From Sphingomonas sp. LHG3406-1 (GTDB taxonomy: Bacteria > Pseudomonadota > Alphaproteobacteria > Sphingomonadales > Sphingomonadaceae): a stretch of 64,000 nt of DNA. Made by a program: the position numbers and the translations under genes. Below are positions 35,626 through 44,837 of the stretch, piece by piece; positions within the stretch are counted from its first letter, which is position 1, and the number at the start of each line of letters is the position of its first letter. The stretch spans positions 620,001-684,000 of the forward strand of contig NZ_CP069128.1 of the NCBI RefSeq assembly GCF_029637485.1, written 5' to 3'. The notes below the pieces were generated by a model, which ran no database searches, was not told the origin of the DNA, and saw only the letters and a program-made list of their open reading frames with translations.

Positions 35626-36366
35626 CTACCATCCCCTCACCAGCTCTTCCGCCGCGGCGACATCGTCGGGAAAGTCGACCTCGCCCCATTCCTCGCCCTC
35701 GATGGACAGGGTCCAGACGTCGCTCCCCTGCGCAAGATGGTGGATGACGCGAAGGTACCAGATCTGCGTGCCCTCGGGCGATCGCATCGCTTCCTCGATG
35801 GCGGCGCGGAAACGCTCGGCCCCGCCGGCGCGGAAGGCGAGCAGGCCGATGCTCTCGGCGTTGACGCCGTCGCCATCCGCCAGCCGCTTGCCGATGGCGC
35901 GCAGGCGTCCGCCCTCCTCGACCACCTTCATGTCGTCGGCATCGTAGCCCTCTTCCTTGCGGTCGATGGTGACGCAGATGCCCGGCCGGTCGTTCGCCAC
36001 CACCCTGGCCATCAGCGCCGGCGAGACCATCGTGTCGCCGTTCCAGACCAGAGTGTCACCGCTCAGTGCCTCGCGCGCCATGTAGAGCGAGCCCGTATTG
36101 TCCGCGACCTTGTAGAAGGGGTTGAAGATGGTCCGGACCTCGGGCCCCTCCCCTTTCTGTCGCCGCCGCTCCAGCGCGGCCTCGATCTGGTCGTCGCGAA
36201 AGCCGGTCACCACGATGGCGCGTTCGATGCCCGCCCCGGCAAGCGTGTCGAGCTGCCGGTCGAGCAGGGTCCGCCCGCCGAACTCGATCAGGCACTTGGG
36301 CCGGTCGCTGGTGAGATGGCCGAGCCGGGAGCCCTGGCCGGCGGAGAGAATGATTGCCTGGCGCAT
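35626..36366 (-). CDS. LicC-like nucleotidyltransferase (phosphocholine cytidylyltransferase family)
   Basis: The 246-residue protein opens with the nucleotidyltransferase signature AIILSAGQGSRLGHLTSDRPKCL and has IFNPFYKVADNTGSLYMAREAL plus LVWNGDTMV, the pattern of LicC-type CTP:phosphocholine cytidylyltransferases. These charge choline or a related head group as a CDP derivative for cell-surface decoration or lipid synthesis. No choline kinase or transferase gene lies nearby, so the substrate is open. It is divergent from glnB with 80 bp between. Confidence 0.78.
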   Translation of the reverse strand: MRQAIILSAGQGSRLGHLTSDRPKCLIEFGGRTLLDRQLDTLAGAGIERAIVVTGFRDDQIEAALERRRQKGEGPEVRTIFNPFYKVADNTGSLYMAREALSGDTLVWNGDTMVSPALMARVVANDRPGICVTIDRKEEGYDADDMKVVEEGGRLRAIGKRLADGDGVNAESIGLLAFRAGGAERFRAAIEEAMRSPEGTQIWYLRVIHHLAQGSDVWTLSIEGEEWGEVDFPDDVAAAEELVRGW

Positions 36367-36446
36367 GGGCCGAGCCGATTGGCGGGGAATTGCGGCAAAG
36401 CCAAGACGCTGTCTAAGGTGGGCCGGAGAGCCGAGGGAGTAGCTGA

Positions 36447-36785
<339 letters not shown>

Positions 36786-36821
36786 TCCATTCTCGCCTCT
36801 TCCCCTGCAGGGGGAGCGGCG

Positions 36822-37037
36822 ATGACCGCCTCGGATCCCCGCCTCGCCTCCATGTCGCCGGACGAGCTGCGCCGCCACATGCGCGCGCTCGGCTATCGCA
36901 CCCAGAACGAACTGGCCAACGCCATCGGCGTCAGCCGCTCGGCGGTCAGCCTCTGGCTCGAAGGAAAGGTGGGCGTGCCACGGCCCGTCGCGATGCTGCT
37001 GCGGATGCTCGTCGCGGCCCAGCGCCGGGCCTATTAG
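36822..37037 (+). CDS. Small HTH (Cro/C1-type) DNA-binding protein
   Basis: The 71-residue product is almost entirely one helix-turn-helix: LRRHMRALGYRTQNELANAI then GVSRSAVSLWLEGKVGVPRPVAMLLRML. It resembles the DNA-binding domain of XRE regulators with no ligand or oligomerisation domain. GGGGGAG lies upstream of the ATG and it follows glnB by 36 bp on the same strand, so it is probably co-transcribed with it. Its target is unknown. The 3' end overlaps the convergent gene by four bases. Confidence 0.82.
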   Translation: MTASDPRLASMSPDELRRHMRALGYRTQNELANAIGVSRSAVSLWLEGKVGVPRPVAMLLRMLVAAQRRAY

Positions 37038-37468
37038 CGCCAGAGCTGGAGGCTGCGCACCGCGTCAGGAAAGGCCGGCCGTTCGTCGAGGCGCGATAAT
37101 TGCCGATCGATGAGCTGCCAGCGGCGGGTCAGGCTCGACCGGCTCCAATGATCGCTCAACCACCAGCTCCCCGATACGTCCACGCCCTCGATGCTGCCCT
37201 GCAGCTCGATCTCGGCGGCGAACAGGGCGGTGGCGCCCAGCTGGCGTGAATAGATGCTCGTGCCGAAGCGATAGCCGCCGATCCGCCAGCGCGTGCCGGC
37301 CGCCTCGAGCAGGCTCTTGCGATCGAGCAGCACGGGCGGCTTGGCGCCGACCACCATCCGAAAGCGGCTGGCAAGCAGCCCCTTCATCGCCTTGCGATCG
37401 CCCTCCAGCCAGGCCCGCATCAACTGATGCTCGAGCGCTTCCGTCCGCGCGTTTGTGTCGGTCCCCAT
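37034..37468 (-). CDS. NTF2-like (DUF4440-type) protein
   Basis: The 144-residue protein starts with two helices (TEALEHQLMRAWLEGDRKAMKGLLASRFRMVVG-type pattern), then strands ending RRWQLIDRQLSRL, the topology of DUF4440/SnoaL-like proteins. No catalytic residue can be assigned. The ATG at 37468 was chosen because sequence upstream is low-complexity and shared with the divergent gene's promoter. It shares a 109-bp promoter gap with the membrane protein gene at 37578. Confidence 0.7.
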   Translation of the reverse strand: MGTDTNARTEALEHQLMRAWLEGDRKAMKGLLASRFRMVVGAKPPVLLDRKSLLEAAGTRWRIGGYRFGTSIYSRQLGATALFAAEIELQGSIEGVDVSGSWWLSDHWSRSSLTRRWQLIDRQLSRLDERPAFPDAVRSLQLWR

Positions 37469-37577
37469 TCCTGGATCCTTAGCGGGCCGTGGCCCCAAGG
37501 CAACGGCTTGCCGATTGCATCGGGACAGGCAGCGGGCGCTACGGAACGCGAGCCTGCGAAGGAATGTTGTTTCGGCC

Positions 37578-38060
37578 ATGGACCTTGCCACGCTGAACGT
37601 CGAGCTCGCCAACCTTCTGCCCGCCATCGGCGGGGCGGTCGGCGGCGCGTTGCTGCTGTTCGTGGCGGTGACGGCGCTGACCGCCTGCTCGGTCCCGGGC
37701 GTGCTCATTCCGATGAGCCTGACCGGCGGGCTGTTGCTCGGACCGGCGGTGGCGGTCGCCACCGTGATTGCCGGCGCCATCACCGGAAGCCTGCTGCTGT
37801 TCGCCTTGACCCGCCGCATCGGGGCCGAGCGGCTGAGGCAGAGGTTCGGCCACCGGCTCGCACCGCTGGAGGACCGGATGGCGCGCTTCGGGCCCTACGG
37901 CGTCGTCGCGCTTCGCCTGGTCGGGGCTCCCGGCCCGCTGATCACCGCCGGCGCTGCCCTGACCGCCATGCGTCGCACCCCCTTCGCCATCGCCACGCTC
38001 GTGGGCCTGCTGCCCAGCGTCGTCCTCGCCGCGACCGGCCCTGGACTGCTGCTCGGCTGA
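37578..38060 (+). CDS. DedA/VTT-like membrane protein, short form
   Basis: The 160-residue protein has four or so membrane segments, with VPGVLIPMSLTGGLLLGPAVAVA at the re-entrant loop region and RFGPYGVVALRLVGAPGPLITAGAAL resembling the second half of the VTT/SNARE-associated fold (the F/Y-G-x-x-x-x-x-x-R and G-x-x-x-x-P pattern). The family includes lipid scramblases. It is shorter than typical DedA proteins. ATG 37578 was used because an earlier frame extension would overlap the divergent gene. Confidence 0.7.
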   Translation: MDLATLNVELANLLPAIGGAVGGALLLFVAVTALTACSVPGVLIPMSLTGGLLLGPAVAVATVIAGAITGSLLLFALTRRIGAERLRQRFGHRLAPLEDRMARFGPYGVVALRLVGAPGPLITAGAALTAMRRTPFAIATLVGLLPSVVLAATGPGLLLG

Positions 38061-38069
38061 GGTCCGGCC

Positions 38070-40121
38070 TCAGCGGCAGTAAGCAAGCTTGCTGCGCGGG
38101 CAGTAGAAGGTCCGCCGGTTGTCGATGAACACGCCGAGCTGCGCCGGCACGTCGTTGTTGCCCGGATAGTCGCGCGCCGTCGGATGGATCCCGAAACCGC
38201 AGCCGAATACGCGATAGGGCCCGACCATGCCCACCTCGCGGATGCCGGTGCGCGACCCGCACGCCATGCCGATCTCGTTCAGGGTCTGCGGATGGTCCAT
38301 CTTCGTGTAGGTGACCTGAAGCGGACCCGGGCAGCGCCATTCGGTCGAGTTGGGCCGCTGCTGGCACAGCACCATGCCTTCCTTGAAGGCAACCGGGCGA
38401 GCCTCTTCCTCGCGCTTGCGTTGCACTTCGGCGAGCCTCGCGGCTTCCGCCTGCCGGCGCTTCTCGGCGGCCGCCGCGGCGTCGGCCTCGCGGCGCTGGC
38501 GGTCGGCCTCGGCGGCTGCCCGGACCCGGTCCGCCTCGGCCTTGGCAGTCGCTGCGGCAGCCTGCCGTTCGCGCTCGGCCCGGGCATCGGCAAGCTGCTG
38601 CGCCCTTGCTGCATCGCCGGTCGCCTGACGCGCGGCGGCGGCATCGGCCATGCGCTGCTGCTGCTCGCGGGCCTCGGCCATCCGGCGCTGGTTCTCGGCG
38701 GCGACCCGCTCGGCCTCGATCCGCGCGGCCTCGCGCTGCGCGGCGGCCTGCGCTTCCGCACGGGCGATGGTCGCGTCGAGCTGGCGCTTGCTTTCGGCGG
38801 TCTTCTGCGCCTGCACGTCGTTCATCGCGTTGAGCTGGTCGAGCGTGTTGCCGCCTTCGGCCGCCTTGGTCGCGCCGATCATCGCCATCTCGATGCTGTT
38901 GGTGCCGCCGCCGCCCAGCATCGCGCCCATCAGCGCGCCGCCGAGCATCTTGCCGAACATGCCGCCGCCGCCACCCGACGCCTGCCGCTGCCGTTCGGCC
39001 TGTAGCGCCGCGAGGCGCGTCTGCTCGGCCTGCTGGCGGAAGGCGGTGACGGCGGCCTGGTCGATCCTCCGCCAGTCGCCGGGAATCTGGTAGCCGCGGT
39101 CCTTCTCGTCGTCGAATCCGCCGCCTTTCAGCCGGCCCATGCGGACCTGGAAGGTGCCGTCGGGCTTCGGGAAATAGCCGTAGCGGGACTTGGGCAGTAG
39201 GAACCCGCCGGGCACGAAGACGGCAACCTCGTCGGCGATGGTCAGCTTGCCCCCGGCAAGGCTGATCGCCGCGGTGCCGGTGTTGCCGTTGCCATGGACG
39301 AACTCATAGGCGACCGCGTTCGAACCGGCGCGGAAGGTGAGGATCATCCGGCCGTTGGACCAGGGTCCCGCCAGCCCCTGGAAGAAGGCCATTGCCTCCT
39401 GCCCCGTATAAAGCTTGGCGCCCATCCCCGTCGGGCGCGCATTGTGCGAGGCCTGCCTCCGAACCTCGCCGCTCGCGACCAGCTGCGCCAGCGTGATGCC
39501 CGCCTTGCCGTCCGCCCGCAGCGGCTCGATCTTGCGGGTGGCACCGGCGCTCCAGCGCTGGCGCACCGAGCCATCCTTCTCGCGCCACATGAAGCGCTCG
39601 GGCTTGCCCAGCGCCGACCACATGATCTCGCCGGTGGGAGCGAGGAAGAAGTCGACCTGCCGGTCGGCCGCCTCGGTCCCGGTCCGCTTGGCACCGGCCA
39701 GGCCGGCAAGCGCGCCGAGCCCACCCGCCGACGCGCCCGGAAGCGCGCCGCGTCCGGACAGCTTCAGTGTCGCCGGGTCGACCGTGAACAGGAACTGCTC
39801 GGCGCCCTTCGCCGTCCACAGGGTCGAACGGAGCACCCGCATCGGCTGGTCCCAGCGGAAGGTCAGGGGCATGCCACCGACCTCGAAATCGAGGTCGCCC
39901 ATGTCGGCCAGCAATCCCCACGCGGGCCGCAGCCGCGCCTGCTCGGCGGCTTCGGCCGCCGCCCTTGCTGCGGCCGACCGGCGCGCCGCAGCATCGGCGG
40001 CCGCCTTCTTCTTCACTTGGGCGCCCGCAGCCGGCTTGCGCCTCGGAGCCGCCTCGGCGGGCAAGCCGAGCGAGAATGTGACAAGGACCGCCGCCGCAGC
40101 GGCGAGGATGTTGTGACGCAT
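38070..40121 (-). CDS. Large secreted coiled-coil protein of unknown function
   Basis: The 683-residue product has a signal peptide (M-R-H-N-I-L-A-A-A-A-A-V-L-V-T-F, cleaved after AEA), a basic Ala/Lys/Arg segment and an unrecognised ~300-residue globular part. A Gly-rich stretch (GGGGGMFGKMLGGALMGAML) follows, then about 150 residues of Ala/Glu/Gln/Arg coiled coil and a small C-terminal domain with six cysteines. The coiled coil resembles TolA-like helices but there is no TonB-type C-terminus. It should be periplasmic. I recognise no family for the globular parts. A GGGGGT segment precedes the ATG. Confidence 0.75.
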   Translation of the reverse strand: MRHNILAAAAAVLVTFSLGLPAEAAPRRKPAAGAQVKKKAAADAAARRSAAARAAAEAAEQARLRPAWGLLADMGDLDFEVGGMPLTFRWDQPMRVLRSTLWTAKGAEQFLFTVDPATLKLSGRGALPGASAGGLGALAGLAGAKRTGTEAADRQVDFFLAPTGEIMWSALGKPERFMWREKDGSVRQRWSAGATRKIEPLRADGKAGITLAQLVASGEVRRQASHNARPTGMGAKLYTGQEAMAFFQGLAGPWSNGRMILTFRAGSNAVAYEFVHGNGNTGTAAISLAGGKLTIADEVAVFVPGGFLLPKSRYGYFPKPDGTFQVRMGRLKGGGFDDEKDRGYQIPGDWRRIDQAAVTAFRQQAEQTRLAALQAERQRQASGGGGGMFGKMLGGALMGAMLGGGGTNSIEMAMIGATKAAEGGNTLDQLNAMNDVQAQKTAESKRQLDATIARAEAQAAAQREAARIEAERVAAENQRRMAEAREQQQRMADAAAARQATGDAARAQQLADARAERERQAAAATAKAEADRVRAAAEADRQRREADAAAAAEKRRQAEAARLAEVQRKREEEARPVAFKEGMVLCQQRPNSTEWRCPGPLQVTYTKMDHPQTLNEIGMACGSRTGIREVGMVGPYRVFGCGFGIHPTARDYPGNNDVPAQLGVFIDNRRTFYCPRSKLAYCR

Positions 40122-40338
40122 TGAAAACCCCCGAGAACGATTCGGCGTGTTGTTAACGCGGTTTAATCAGCCAGTGCGAGGGAGAGGTTAACGCCTGCTC
40201 GTTTTTGGCGGCCTCTGTGGCCTGGCTGCCTTTCCTGCCCTGGATCGGCGCGAAATCTTCACCGCGACCTTGGCGCACAGGCGGCTGGGCGGGCAAGGCC
40301 GCGCCCATCAGTGCTCACCTTCAAGGATGATGATTCTC
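40122..40338. promoter_or_regulatory. glnA upstream region with repeated GTTAACGC
   Basis: GTTAACGC occurs twice, at 40152-40159 and 40187-40194, 35 bp apart, inside the only AT-rich part of this 217-bp gap; TTAA-N6-TTAA at 40153-40166 is near the CtrA pattern but one base short. I see no sigma-54 -24/-12 pair and no NtrC inverted repeat. Confidence 0.4.
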
Positions 40339-41757
40339 ATGGCCGAGACCGCCACCCCCGCCGCTGTTCTGAAGCGCATCGAGGATGAGGAGATCGAGTG
40401 GGTCGATCTTCGATTTACCGACCCCAAGGGCAAGTGGCAGCACCTCACCATGGCCGCGGGCGCCATCGACGAGGACATGCTCGAGGACGGTTTCATGTTC
40501 GACGGCTCGTCGATCGCGGGCTGGAAGGCGATCAACGAAAGCGACATGATCCTGAAGCCGGATCTTTCGGCGACCTACATCGATCCGTTCAGCGCCACCC
40601 CGATGCTGATCATCTGCTGCAACGTGGTGGAGCCGGCGACCGGCGAGCTCTACGCCCGTGATCCCCGCAGCACCGGTACCCGCGCCGAGGCCTATCTCAA
40701 GGCGACCGGCCTTGCCGACACCGTCTACGTCGGACCGGAAGCCGAATTCTTCATGTTCGACGACGTCCGCTTCGGCGATGACTATAACGGCAGCTATTAC
40801 CACCTCGACGATATCGAGTTGCCGACCAACACCGGCCGCACCTACGAAGGGGGCAACATGGCCCACCGGCCGCGTGCCAAGGGCGGCTACTTCCCCGTCG
40901 CGCCGGTTGACAGCGCCGTCGACATCCGCGGCGAGATGGTTTCGACCATGCTCGAAATGGGCCTCCCCTGCGACAAGCACCACCATGAAGTCGCCGCCGC
41001 CCAGCATGAGCTCGGCCTGACCTTCGGCACCCTCGTCGAAACCGCCGACCGCATGCAGGTGTACAAATATGTCGTGCATCAGGTCGCCCATGCCTATGGC
41101 AAGACCGCGACCTTCATGCCCAAGCCGATCGCCAAGGATAATGGCTCGGGCATGCACACCCACTTCTCGCTGTGGAGCGGCGGCAAGCCCCTGTTCGCGG
41201 GCAACGGCTATGCCGGCCTCTCCGAGACGGCGCTCTACTTCATCGGTGGCGTCATCAAGCATGCCCGGGCGCTCAACGCCTTCACCAACCCGACCACCAA
41301 CAGCTACAAGCGGCTGGTCCCGGGCTTCGAGGCGCCGGTGCTGCTCGCCTATTCGAGCCGTAACCGCTCCGCCTCCTGCCGCATCCCCTATGGCACCGGC
41401 GAGAAGAGCAAGCGGGTCGAGTTCCGCTTCCCCGACGCCATGGCCAATCCCTATCTCGCCTATGCCGCCATCCTCATGGCTGGCCTCGACGGCGTCCAGA
41501 ACCGCATCCACCCGGGTGAGGCGATGGACAAGAACCTCTACGACCTTCCGCCATCGGAACTGGTCAACGTGCCCACCGTCTGCGGCTCCCTCCGCGAGGC
41601 GCTGACCGCGCTTGCCGCCGACAAGGACTTCCTCCTCAAGGGCGACGTCTTCTCCTCCGACCAGATCGACGCCTACATCGACCTCAAGTGGGAAGAGGTG
41701 CTCCGTTGGGAGACCACGCCGAGCCCGGTCGAGTTCGACATGTACTATTCGAGCTGA
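40339..41757 (+). CDS. glnA: Glutamine synthetase type I
   Basis: GlnA makes glutamine from glutamate, ammonia and ATP; the active form is a dodecamer. The 472-residue product has [42 protein letters not shown], the ATP-binding KDNGSG region, [13 protein letters not shown] and the adenylylation Tyr in [12 protein letters not shown], so it is the adenylylated GSI-beta type. Among several close ATGs, 40339 was chosen to give the normal N-terminus M-A-E-T-A; AAGGA lies 11 bases upstream. PII, encoded 3.5 kb upstream, should govern its modification through GlnE. Confidence 0.97.
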   Translation: MAETATPAAVLKRIEDEEIEWVDLRFTDPKGKWQHLTMAAGAIDEDMLEDGFMFDGSSIAGWKAINESDMILKPDLSATYIDPFSATPMLIICCNVVEPATGELYARDPRSTGTRAEAYLKATGLADTVYVGPEAEFFMFDDVRFGDDYNGSYYHLDDIELPTNTGRTYEGGNMAHRPRAKGGYFPVAPVDSAVDIRGEMVSTMLEMGLPCDKHHHEVAAAQHELGLTFGTLVETADRMQVYKYVVHQVAHAYGKTATFMPKPIAKDNGSGMHTHFSLWSGGKPLFAGNGYAGLSETALYFIGGVIKHARALNAFTNPTTNSYKRLVPGFEAPVLLAYSSRNRSASCRIPYGTGEKSKRVEFRFPDAMANPYLAYAAILMAGLDGVQNRIHPGEAMDKNLYDLPPSELVNVPTVCGSLREALTALAADKDFLLKGDVFSSDQIDAYIDLKWEEVLRWETTPSPVEFDMYYSS

Positions 41758-41770
41758 GCCATCTGCAGGA

Positions 41771-41784
41771 CTAAACTGGTTTAG
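41771..41784. promoter_or_regulatory. CTAAAC/GTTTAG inverted repeat
   Basis: CTAAAC-TG-GTTTAG lies between glnA and the PilZ gene, about 60 bp before the PilZ start. Perfect 6-bp arms with a 2-base centre suggest an operator, or it may overlap the PilZ promoter. Confidence 0.45.
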
Positions 41785-41799
41785 CCATTCGGTAACCCT

Positions 41800-41829
41800 C
41801 ACGCGTTAGGATTCGCTGACTAACGCGTG
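41800..41829 (+). promoter_or_regulatory. Perfect 10-bp hairpin touching the PilZ ribosome site
   Basis: CACGCGTTAG and CTAACGCGTG are perfect arms around a 10-base loop that begins with GATTC, a GANTC methylation site. The right arm ends at the first G of GGGGAG, the presumed ribosome site for the PilZ gene. It could be a leader hairpin controlling initiation or a DNA operator. Confidence 0.55.
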
Positions 41830-41844
41830 GGGAGCGCCGTCGGC

Positions 41845-42789
41845 ATGAACGAGTTCCGGGACCGCCTGTTCGGCGGAAAATCGTCCGAAGCACCCTTGCT
41901 TCGGGCCAAGAAGGGCCGCGAGGCGCCATCGCGCGCCGCCGAGGACGAAAGCTTCGCCGAGCTCGCCATTCCTCGCGACGCCCCGCGCCGGGCCAATCAT
42001 CGCGACGGCGATCGTCACCGGCTCGATTCCGAGCAGGTGGAGATCGTCCACGAGGGCGAGAGCTACCGGGTCAACCTCATCAACCTGTCCGGCGGCGGCG
42101 CCATGATCGAAGGCCCGGTCACGCTGAAGCTGTGGGACCGTGTCGAGCTTCGGTTCGGCGAATGGAGCCGGGTCGAAGCTGCCGTCCGCTGGGTGCGCGG
42201 CGATCGCTTCGGCCTCGAATTCGCGCATGAAACGCGGATCGAAACGGGCAGCGAGGAACTGAACGAGACGCTCCGCGCCGTGATCATGCGCTCCTTCCCC
42301 GACCTCGCGCTTGCCGCGGACGCCGGCCCGGCACCGGAGCCTGAGCAAGCGACCGAAGCCGACTTCCCCACCAGCCATGCCGAGCGCGAGATCCGCCACC
42401 CGCTGATCTGGTCGGGCGCCGTCCATCACTGCCACGACACGACCCCGGTCCGGATTCGCAACATCAGCAGCAATGGTGCGCTGATCGAGGGCGGCGACTC
42501 CTTGCCGGTCGGCGCCGAACTGCTGCTCGACCTCGGCGAGGCTGGCGCCATCTTCGCATCCGTCCACTGGTCACGCGGCGACAGCGCAGGGCTCCGCTTC
42601 CATGTGCCCTACGACCTTCGCCAGCTCGCCGAGGCCCGGCCAGAGGTCGCCGGTCCGCGCTGGATCGCCCCCGACTATCTGCGCGACGACCGGTCCAGCA
42701 ACAGCCCCTGGGCAAGCCAGTGGAACCGCGGCGATGTCACCGCCCTCCACCGCGCGCTCCAGCGCCGGCGTGGTATCCGCAAGAGCTGA
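41845..42789 (+). CDS. Protein with two PilZ (c-di-GMP-binding) domains
   Basis: The 314-residue protein has two PilZ-like modules. The first has RRANHRDGDRH followed by VNLINLSGGGAMIEG. The second has EIRHPLIWSGAVHH followed by VRIRNISSNGALIEG. The classical R-x-x-x-R plus (D/N)-x-S-x-x-G signature is recognisable in the first; the second keeps NISSNG but its Arg pattern is weak, so it may not bind c-di-GMP. No output domain is present, so it probably acts as a c-di-GMP-responsive partner of another protein. ATG 41845 follows GGGGAG by about ten bases and a perfect hairpin. Confidence 0.85.
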   Translation: MNEFRDRLFGGKSSEAPLLRAKKGREAPSRAAEDESFAELAIPRDAPRRANHRDGDRHRLDSEQVEIVHEGESYRVNLINLSGGGAMIEGPVTLKLWDRVELRFGEWSRVEAAVRWVRGDRFGLEFAHETRIETGSEELNETLRAVIMRSFPDLALAADAGPAPEPEQATEADFPTSHAEREIRHPLIWSGAVHHCHDTTPVRIRNISSNGALIEGGDSLPVGAELLLDLGEAGAIFASVHWSRGDSAGLRFHVPYDLRQLAEARPEVAGPRWIAPDYLRDDRSSNSPWASQWNRGDVTALHRALQRRRGIRKS

Positions 42790-42792
42790 TCC

Positions 42793-44295
42793 TCAGGAAG
42801 CCTCGGCCGTCAGGCGCTTCCGCTCGGCCTCTGCTTCCTCGAACGTCCGCACTACATCCTCGGCCGGCGGCTTCCCGGCCAGGCTGACGAGCATCGCGGT
42901 GGCAAGGCAGGCAAGGAAGCCGGGGACGATCTCGTAGAGCACCGAACTCAGCGTCCTGCCGTCGGCGAGCACCGGCGCGTAGATCCACAACAGGACCGTG
43001 GCGGCACCGGCAACGATCCCGGCGAGGGCACCGTTGCGGGTCAGCCGCTTCCAGGTAAGCGCAAGGATGACGATCGGTCCGAAAGCGGCGCCGAACCCGG
43101 CCCATGCATTGGCCACCAGGCCAAGAATGGTCGTGTCGGGATCGTAGGCGAGCAGGATCGCGACCAGCGCCACGCCGAGCACGGACAGGCGCCCGACCAT
43201 CACCAGCTCCTTCTGGCTGGCATTCCGGCGGAGATAGATACGGTAGAAATCCTCCGTCAGCGAGCTCGACGAAACCAGCAGCTGCGAGGAGATGGTGCTC
43301 ATGATCGCGGCCAGTAGCGCGGCGAGCAGGAAGCCGGTGACCAGCGGATCGAACAGCAGCTGCGACAGCAGGATGAAGATGGTTTCCGGATCAGTGATCG
43401 CAGTCCCGGTCCGCGCGAAATAAGCGGCCCCGGTCAGCCCGGTTGCGAGGGCGCCGATCAAGGCGATCCCCATCCAGCCCATGCCGATGTTGCGCATGGC
43501 CGGCACGTCCCGCACCGAGCGCACCGCCATGAAGCGGACGATGATGTGCGGCTGTCCGAAATAGCCTAGCCCCCAGGCCAGCGAGGAGATGATTGAAACG
43601 AGGGTCAGGTCGCCGAACAGGTCGAAGGCCCGCGGATTGGCGGCACTGAGCGTGCTCGCGAATTGCCCGTCGAGCGAGGCGTAGGCGGCCACTGGCAGCA
43701 GCACCAGCGCCACGAACATGATGATGCCCTGAACAAAGTCGGTGAGGCTCACCGCAAGGAAGCCACCGAACAGGGTGTAGACCACCACTACGCCGGCAGT
43801 GATCCACAGGCCCAGCGCATAATCGGCTCCGAACGCGCTTTCGAACAACTTGCCGCCGGAGACCACGCCGGCGGAGGTGTAGAGGGTGAAGAAGATGATG
43901 ATCACCACCGCGGAAACGACACGCAGGCTGTGGCTTGCGTCGCGGAAACGCTCCTCGAGAAACTGGGGGATGGTGATGCTGTCCCCGGTCTTCTCGGTAT
44001 GCACCCGAAGGCGGGGCGCGACGATGATGTAGTTGAGCAATGCTCCCACGAACAGGCCGATGGCGATCCAGCTGGCACTGAGCCCGGACACGAAGGCGGC
44101 ACCCGGAAGCCCAAGCATCAGCCAGCCCGACATGTCCGACGCGCCCGCCGACAGGGCCGCCACGGATGGGCTCAGCTGGCGGCCGCCGAGAAGATAGCCG
44201 GACGAATCCTCGGTCGATTTGCGCCACGCCCACAGCCCGATGCCGAGCATGAGCAGGAAATAGGCGGCAAGGCTGACGATGGTTCCGGTCTGCAT
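42793..44295 (-). CDS. putP: Sodium/proline symporter
   Basis: The 500-residue, 13-helix SSS-family carrier takes up proline with sodium. It shows the PutP pattern: YLLGGRQLSPSVAALSAGASDMSGWLMLGLPGAAF with the Na-site Ser/Asp residues, FGGFLAVSLTDFVQGIIMF, and the helix-8/9 segment LLAAIMSTISSQLLVSSSSLTEDFY. A short acidic C-terminal tail follows the last helix. No putA gene is nearby. It is convergent with the PilZ gene, three bases apart. Confidence 0.92.
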   Translation of the reverse strand: MQTGTIVSLAAYFLLMLGIGLWAWRKSTEDSSGYLLGGRQLSPSVAALSAGASDMSGWLMLGLPGAAFVSGLSASWIAIGLFVGALLNYIIVAPRLRVHTEKTGDSITIPQFLEERFRDASHSLRVVSAVVIIIFFTLYTSAGVVSGGKLFESAFGADYALGLWITAGVVVVYTLFGGFLAVSLTDFVQGIIMFVALVLLPVAAYASLDGQFASTLSAANPRAFDLFGDLTLVSIISSLAWGLGYFGQPHIIVRFMAVRSVRDVPAMRNIGMGWMGIALIGALATGLTGAAYFARTGTAITDPETIFILLSQLLFDPLVTGFLLAALLAAIMSTISSQLLVSSSSLTEDFYRIYLRRNASQKELVMVGRLSVLGVALVAILLAYDPDTTILGLVANAWAGFGAAFGPIVILALTWKRLTRNGALAGIVAGAATVLLWIYAPVLADGRTLSSVLYEIVPGFLACLATAMLVSLAGKPPAEDVVRTFEEAEAERKRLTAEAS

Positions 44296-44340
44296 CGCCG
44301 GAAGGAAGCGGAAGCCGGCAGCCGGGTCAACGCCCGCGCG

Positions 44341-44547
44341 TCAGTGGATCGTTCCGACCGGCTCGTCGCTCGCCAGGGTGGCGATTACCCGTTCGATCTG
44401 CCGCCAGTGGCAGAAGCCCAGCACGTTGCCGCGATCGCGCGCGCCTTCGGCACGCACCGCGGCCTCGAAACCGGCATCGTCGCCGAATGTCTCGATCAGC
44501 TGGCAGGCGTCGGTCAGGGCGTCACGGGAAGCGATGTAGGCAAGCAT
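44341..44547 (-). CDS. Conserved small protein, 68 aa
   Basis: The product (MLAYIASRDALTDACQLIET at the start, GNVLGFCHWRQIERVIATLA in the middle) is a compact helical protein with two cysteines and no membrane segment. I recall this pattern as a small uncharacterised sphingomonad protein. It sits upstream of putP on the same strand, 45 bp away. GGCAGGCG precedes the ATG as a weak ribosome site. Confidence 0.68.
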   Translation of the reverse strand: MLAYIASRDALTDACQLIETFGDDAGFEAAVRAEGARDRGNVLGFCHWRQIERVIATLASDEPVGTIH

Positions 44548-44654
44548 TCGCCTGCCTTATGCCGAGGAGCGAAAAGGTCCGGCCAACAAACAGGATTGAT
44601 AAAGCATTCACCTTGTTTCTTGGCGGACGGCATCGCCTCTGCCAAAGGCGCCTC

Positions 44655-44837
44655 ATGCAGCCTGACGCGAACAAGCCCCTCTATGCCGGCGGACTCCTCA
44701 TCCTCGTCGGTTTCCTCGCCGGCTCCATCATCGGCATCAGGCAGGGCGAACCCAGCCGCGGAGCGATCATCGGCGTCGGCATCGCGGTCCTGATCGCCAT
44801 CCTGCTCTGGCTGGTCGGTCGCAACCGCGCTCATTAG
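44655..44837 (+). CDS. Small two-helix membrane protein, 60 aa
   Basis: The product has two hydrophobic helices (YAGGLLILVGFLAGSIIGIR and AIIGVGIAVLIAILLWLVG) with a short polar turn and a basic C-terminus, RNRAH. It is preceded by a 107-bp divergent gap containing an AT-rich promoter-like stretch (TTGATAAAGCATTCACC). Function unknown. Its last four bases overlap the convergent S24 gene. Confidence 0.65.
   Translation: MQPDANKPLYAGGLLILVGFLAGSIIGIRQGEPSRGAIIGVGIAVLIAILLWLVGRNRAH

Noticed and set aside
40200..40240. A sigma-54 promoter before glnA (TGGCCTGGCTGCC)
   Set aside because: The GG and GC elements are seven bases apart rather than ten.
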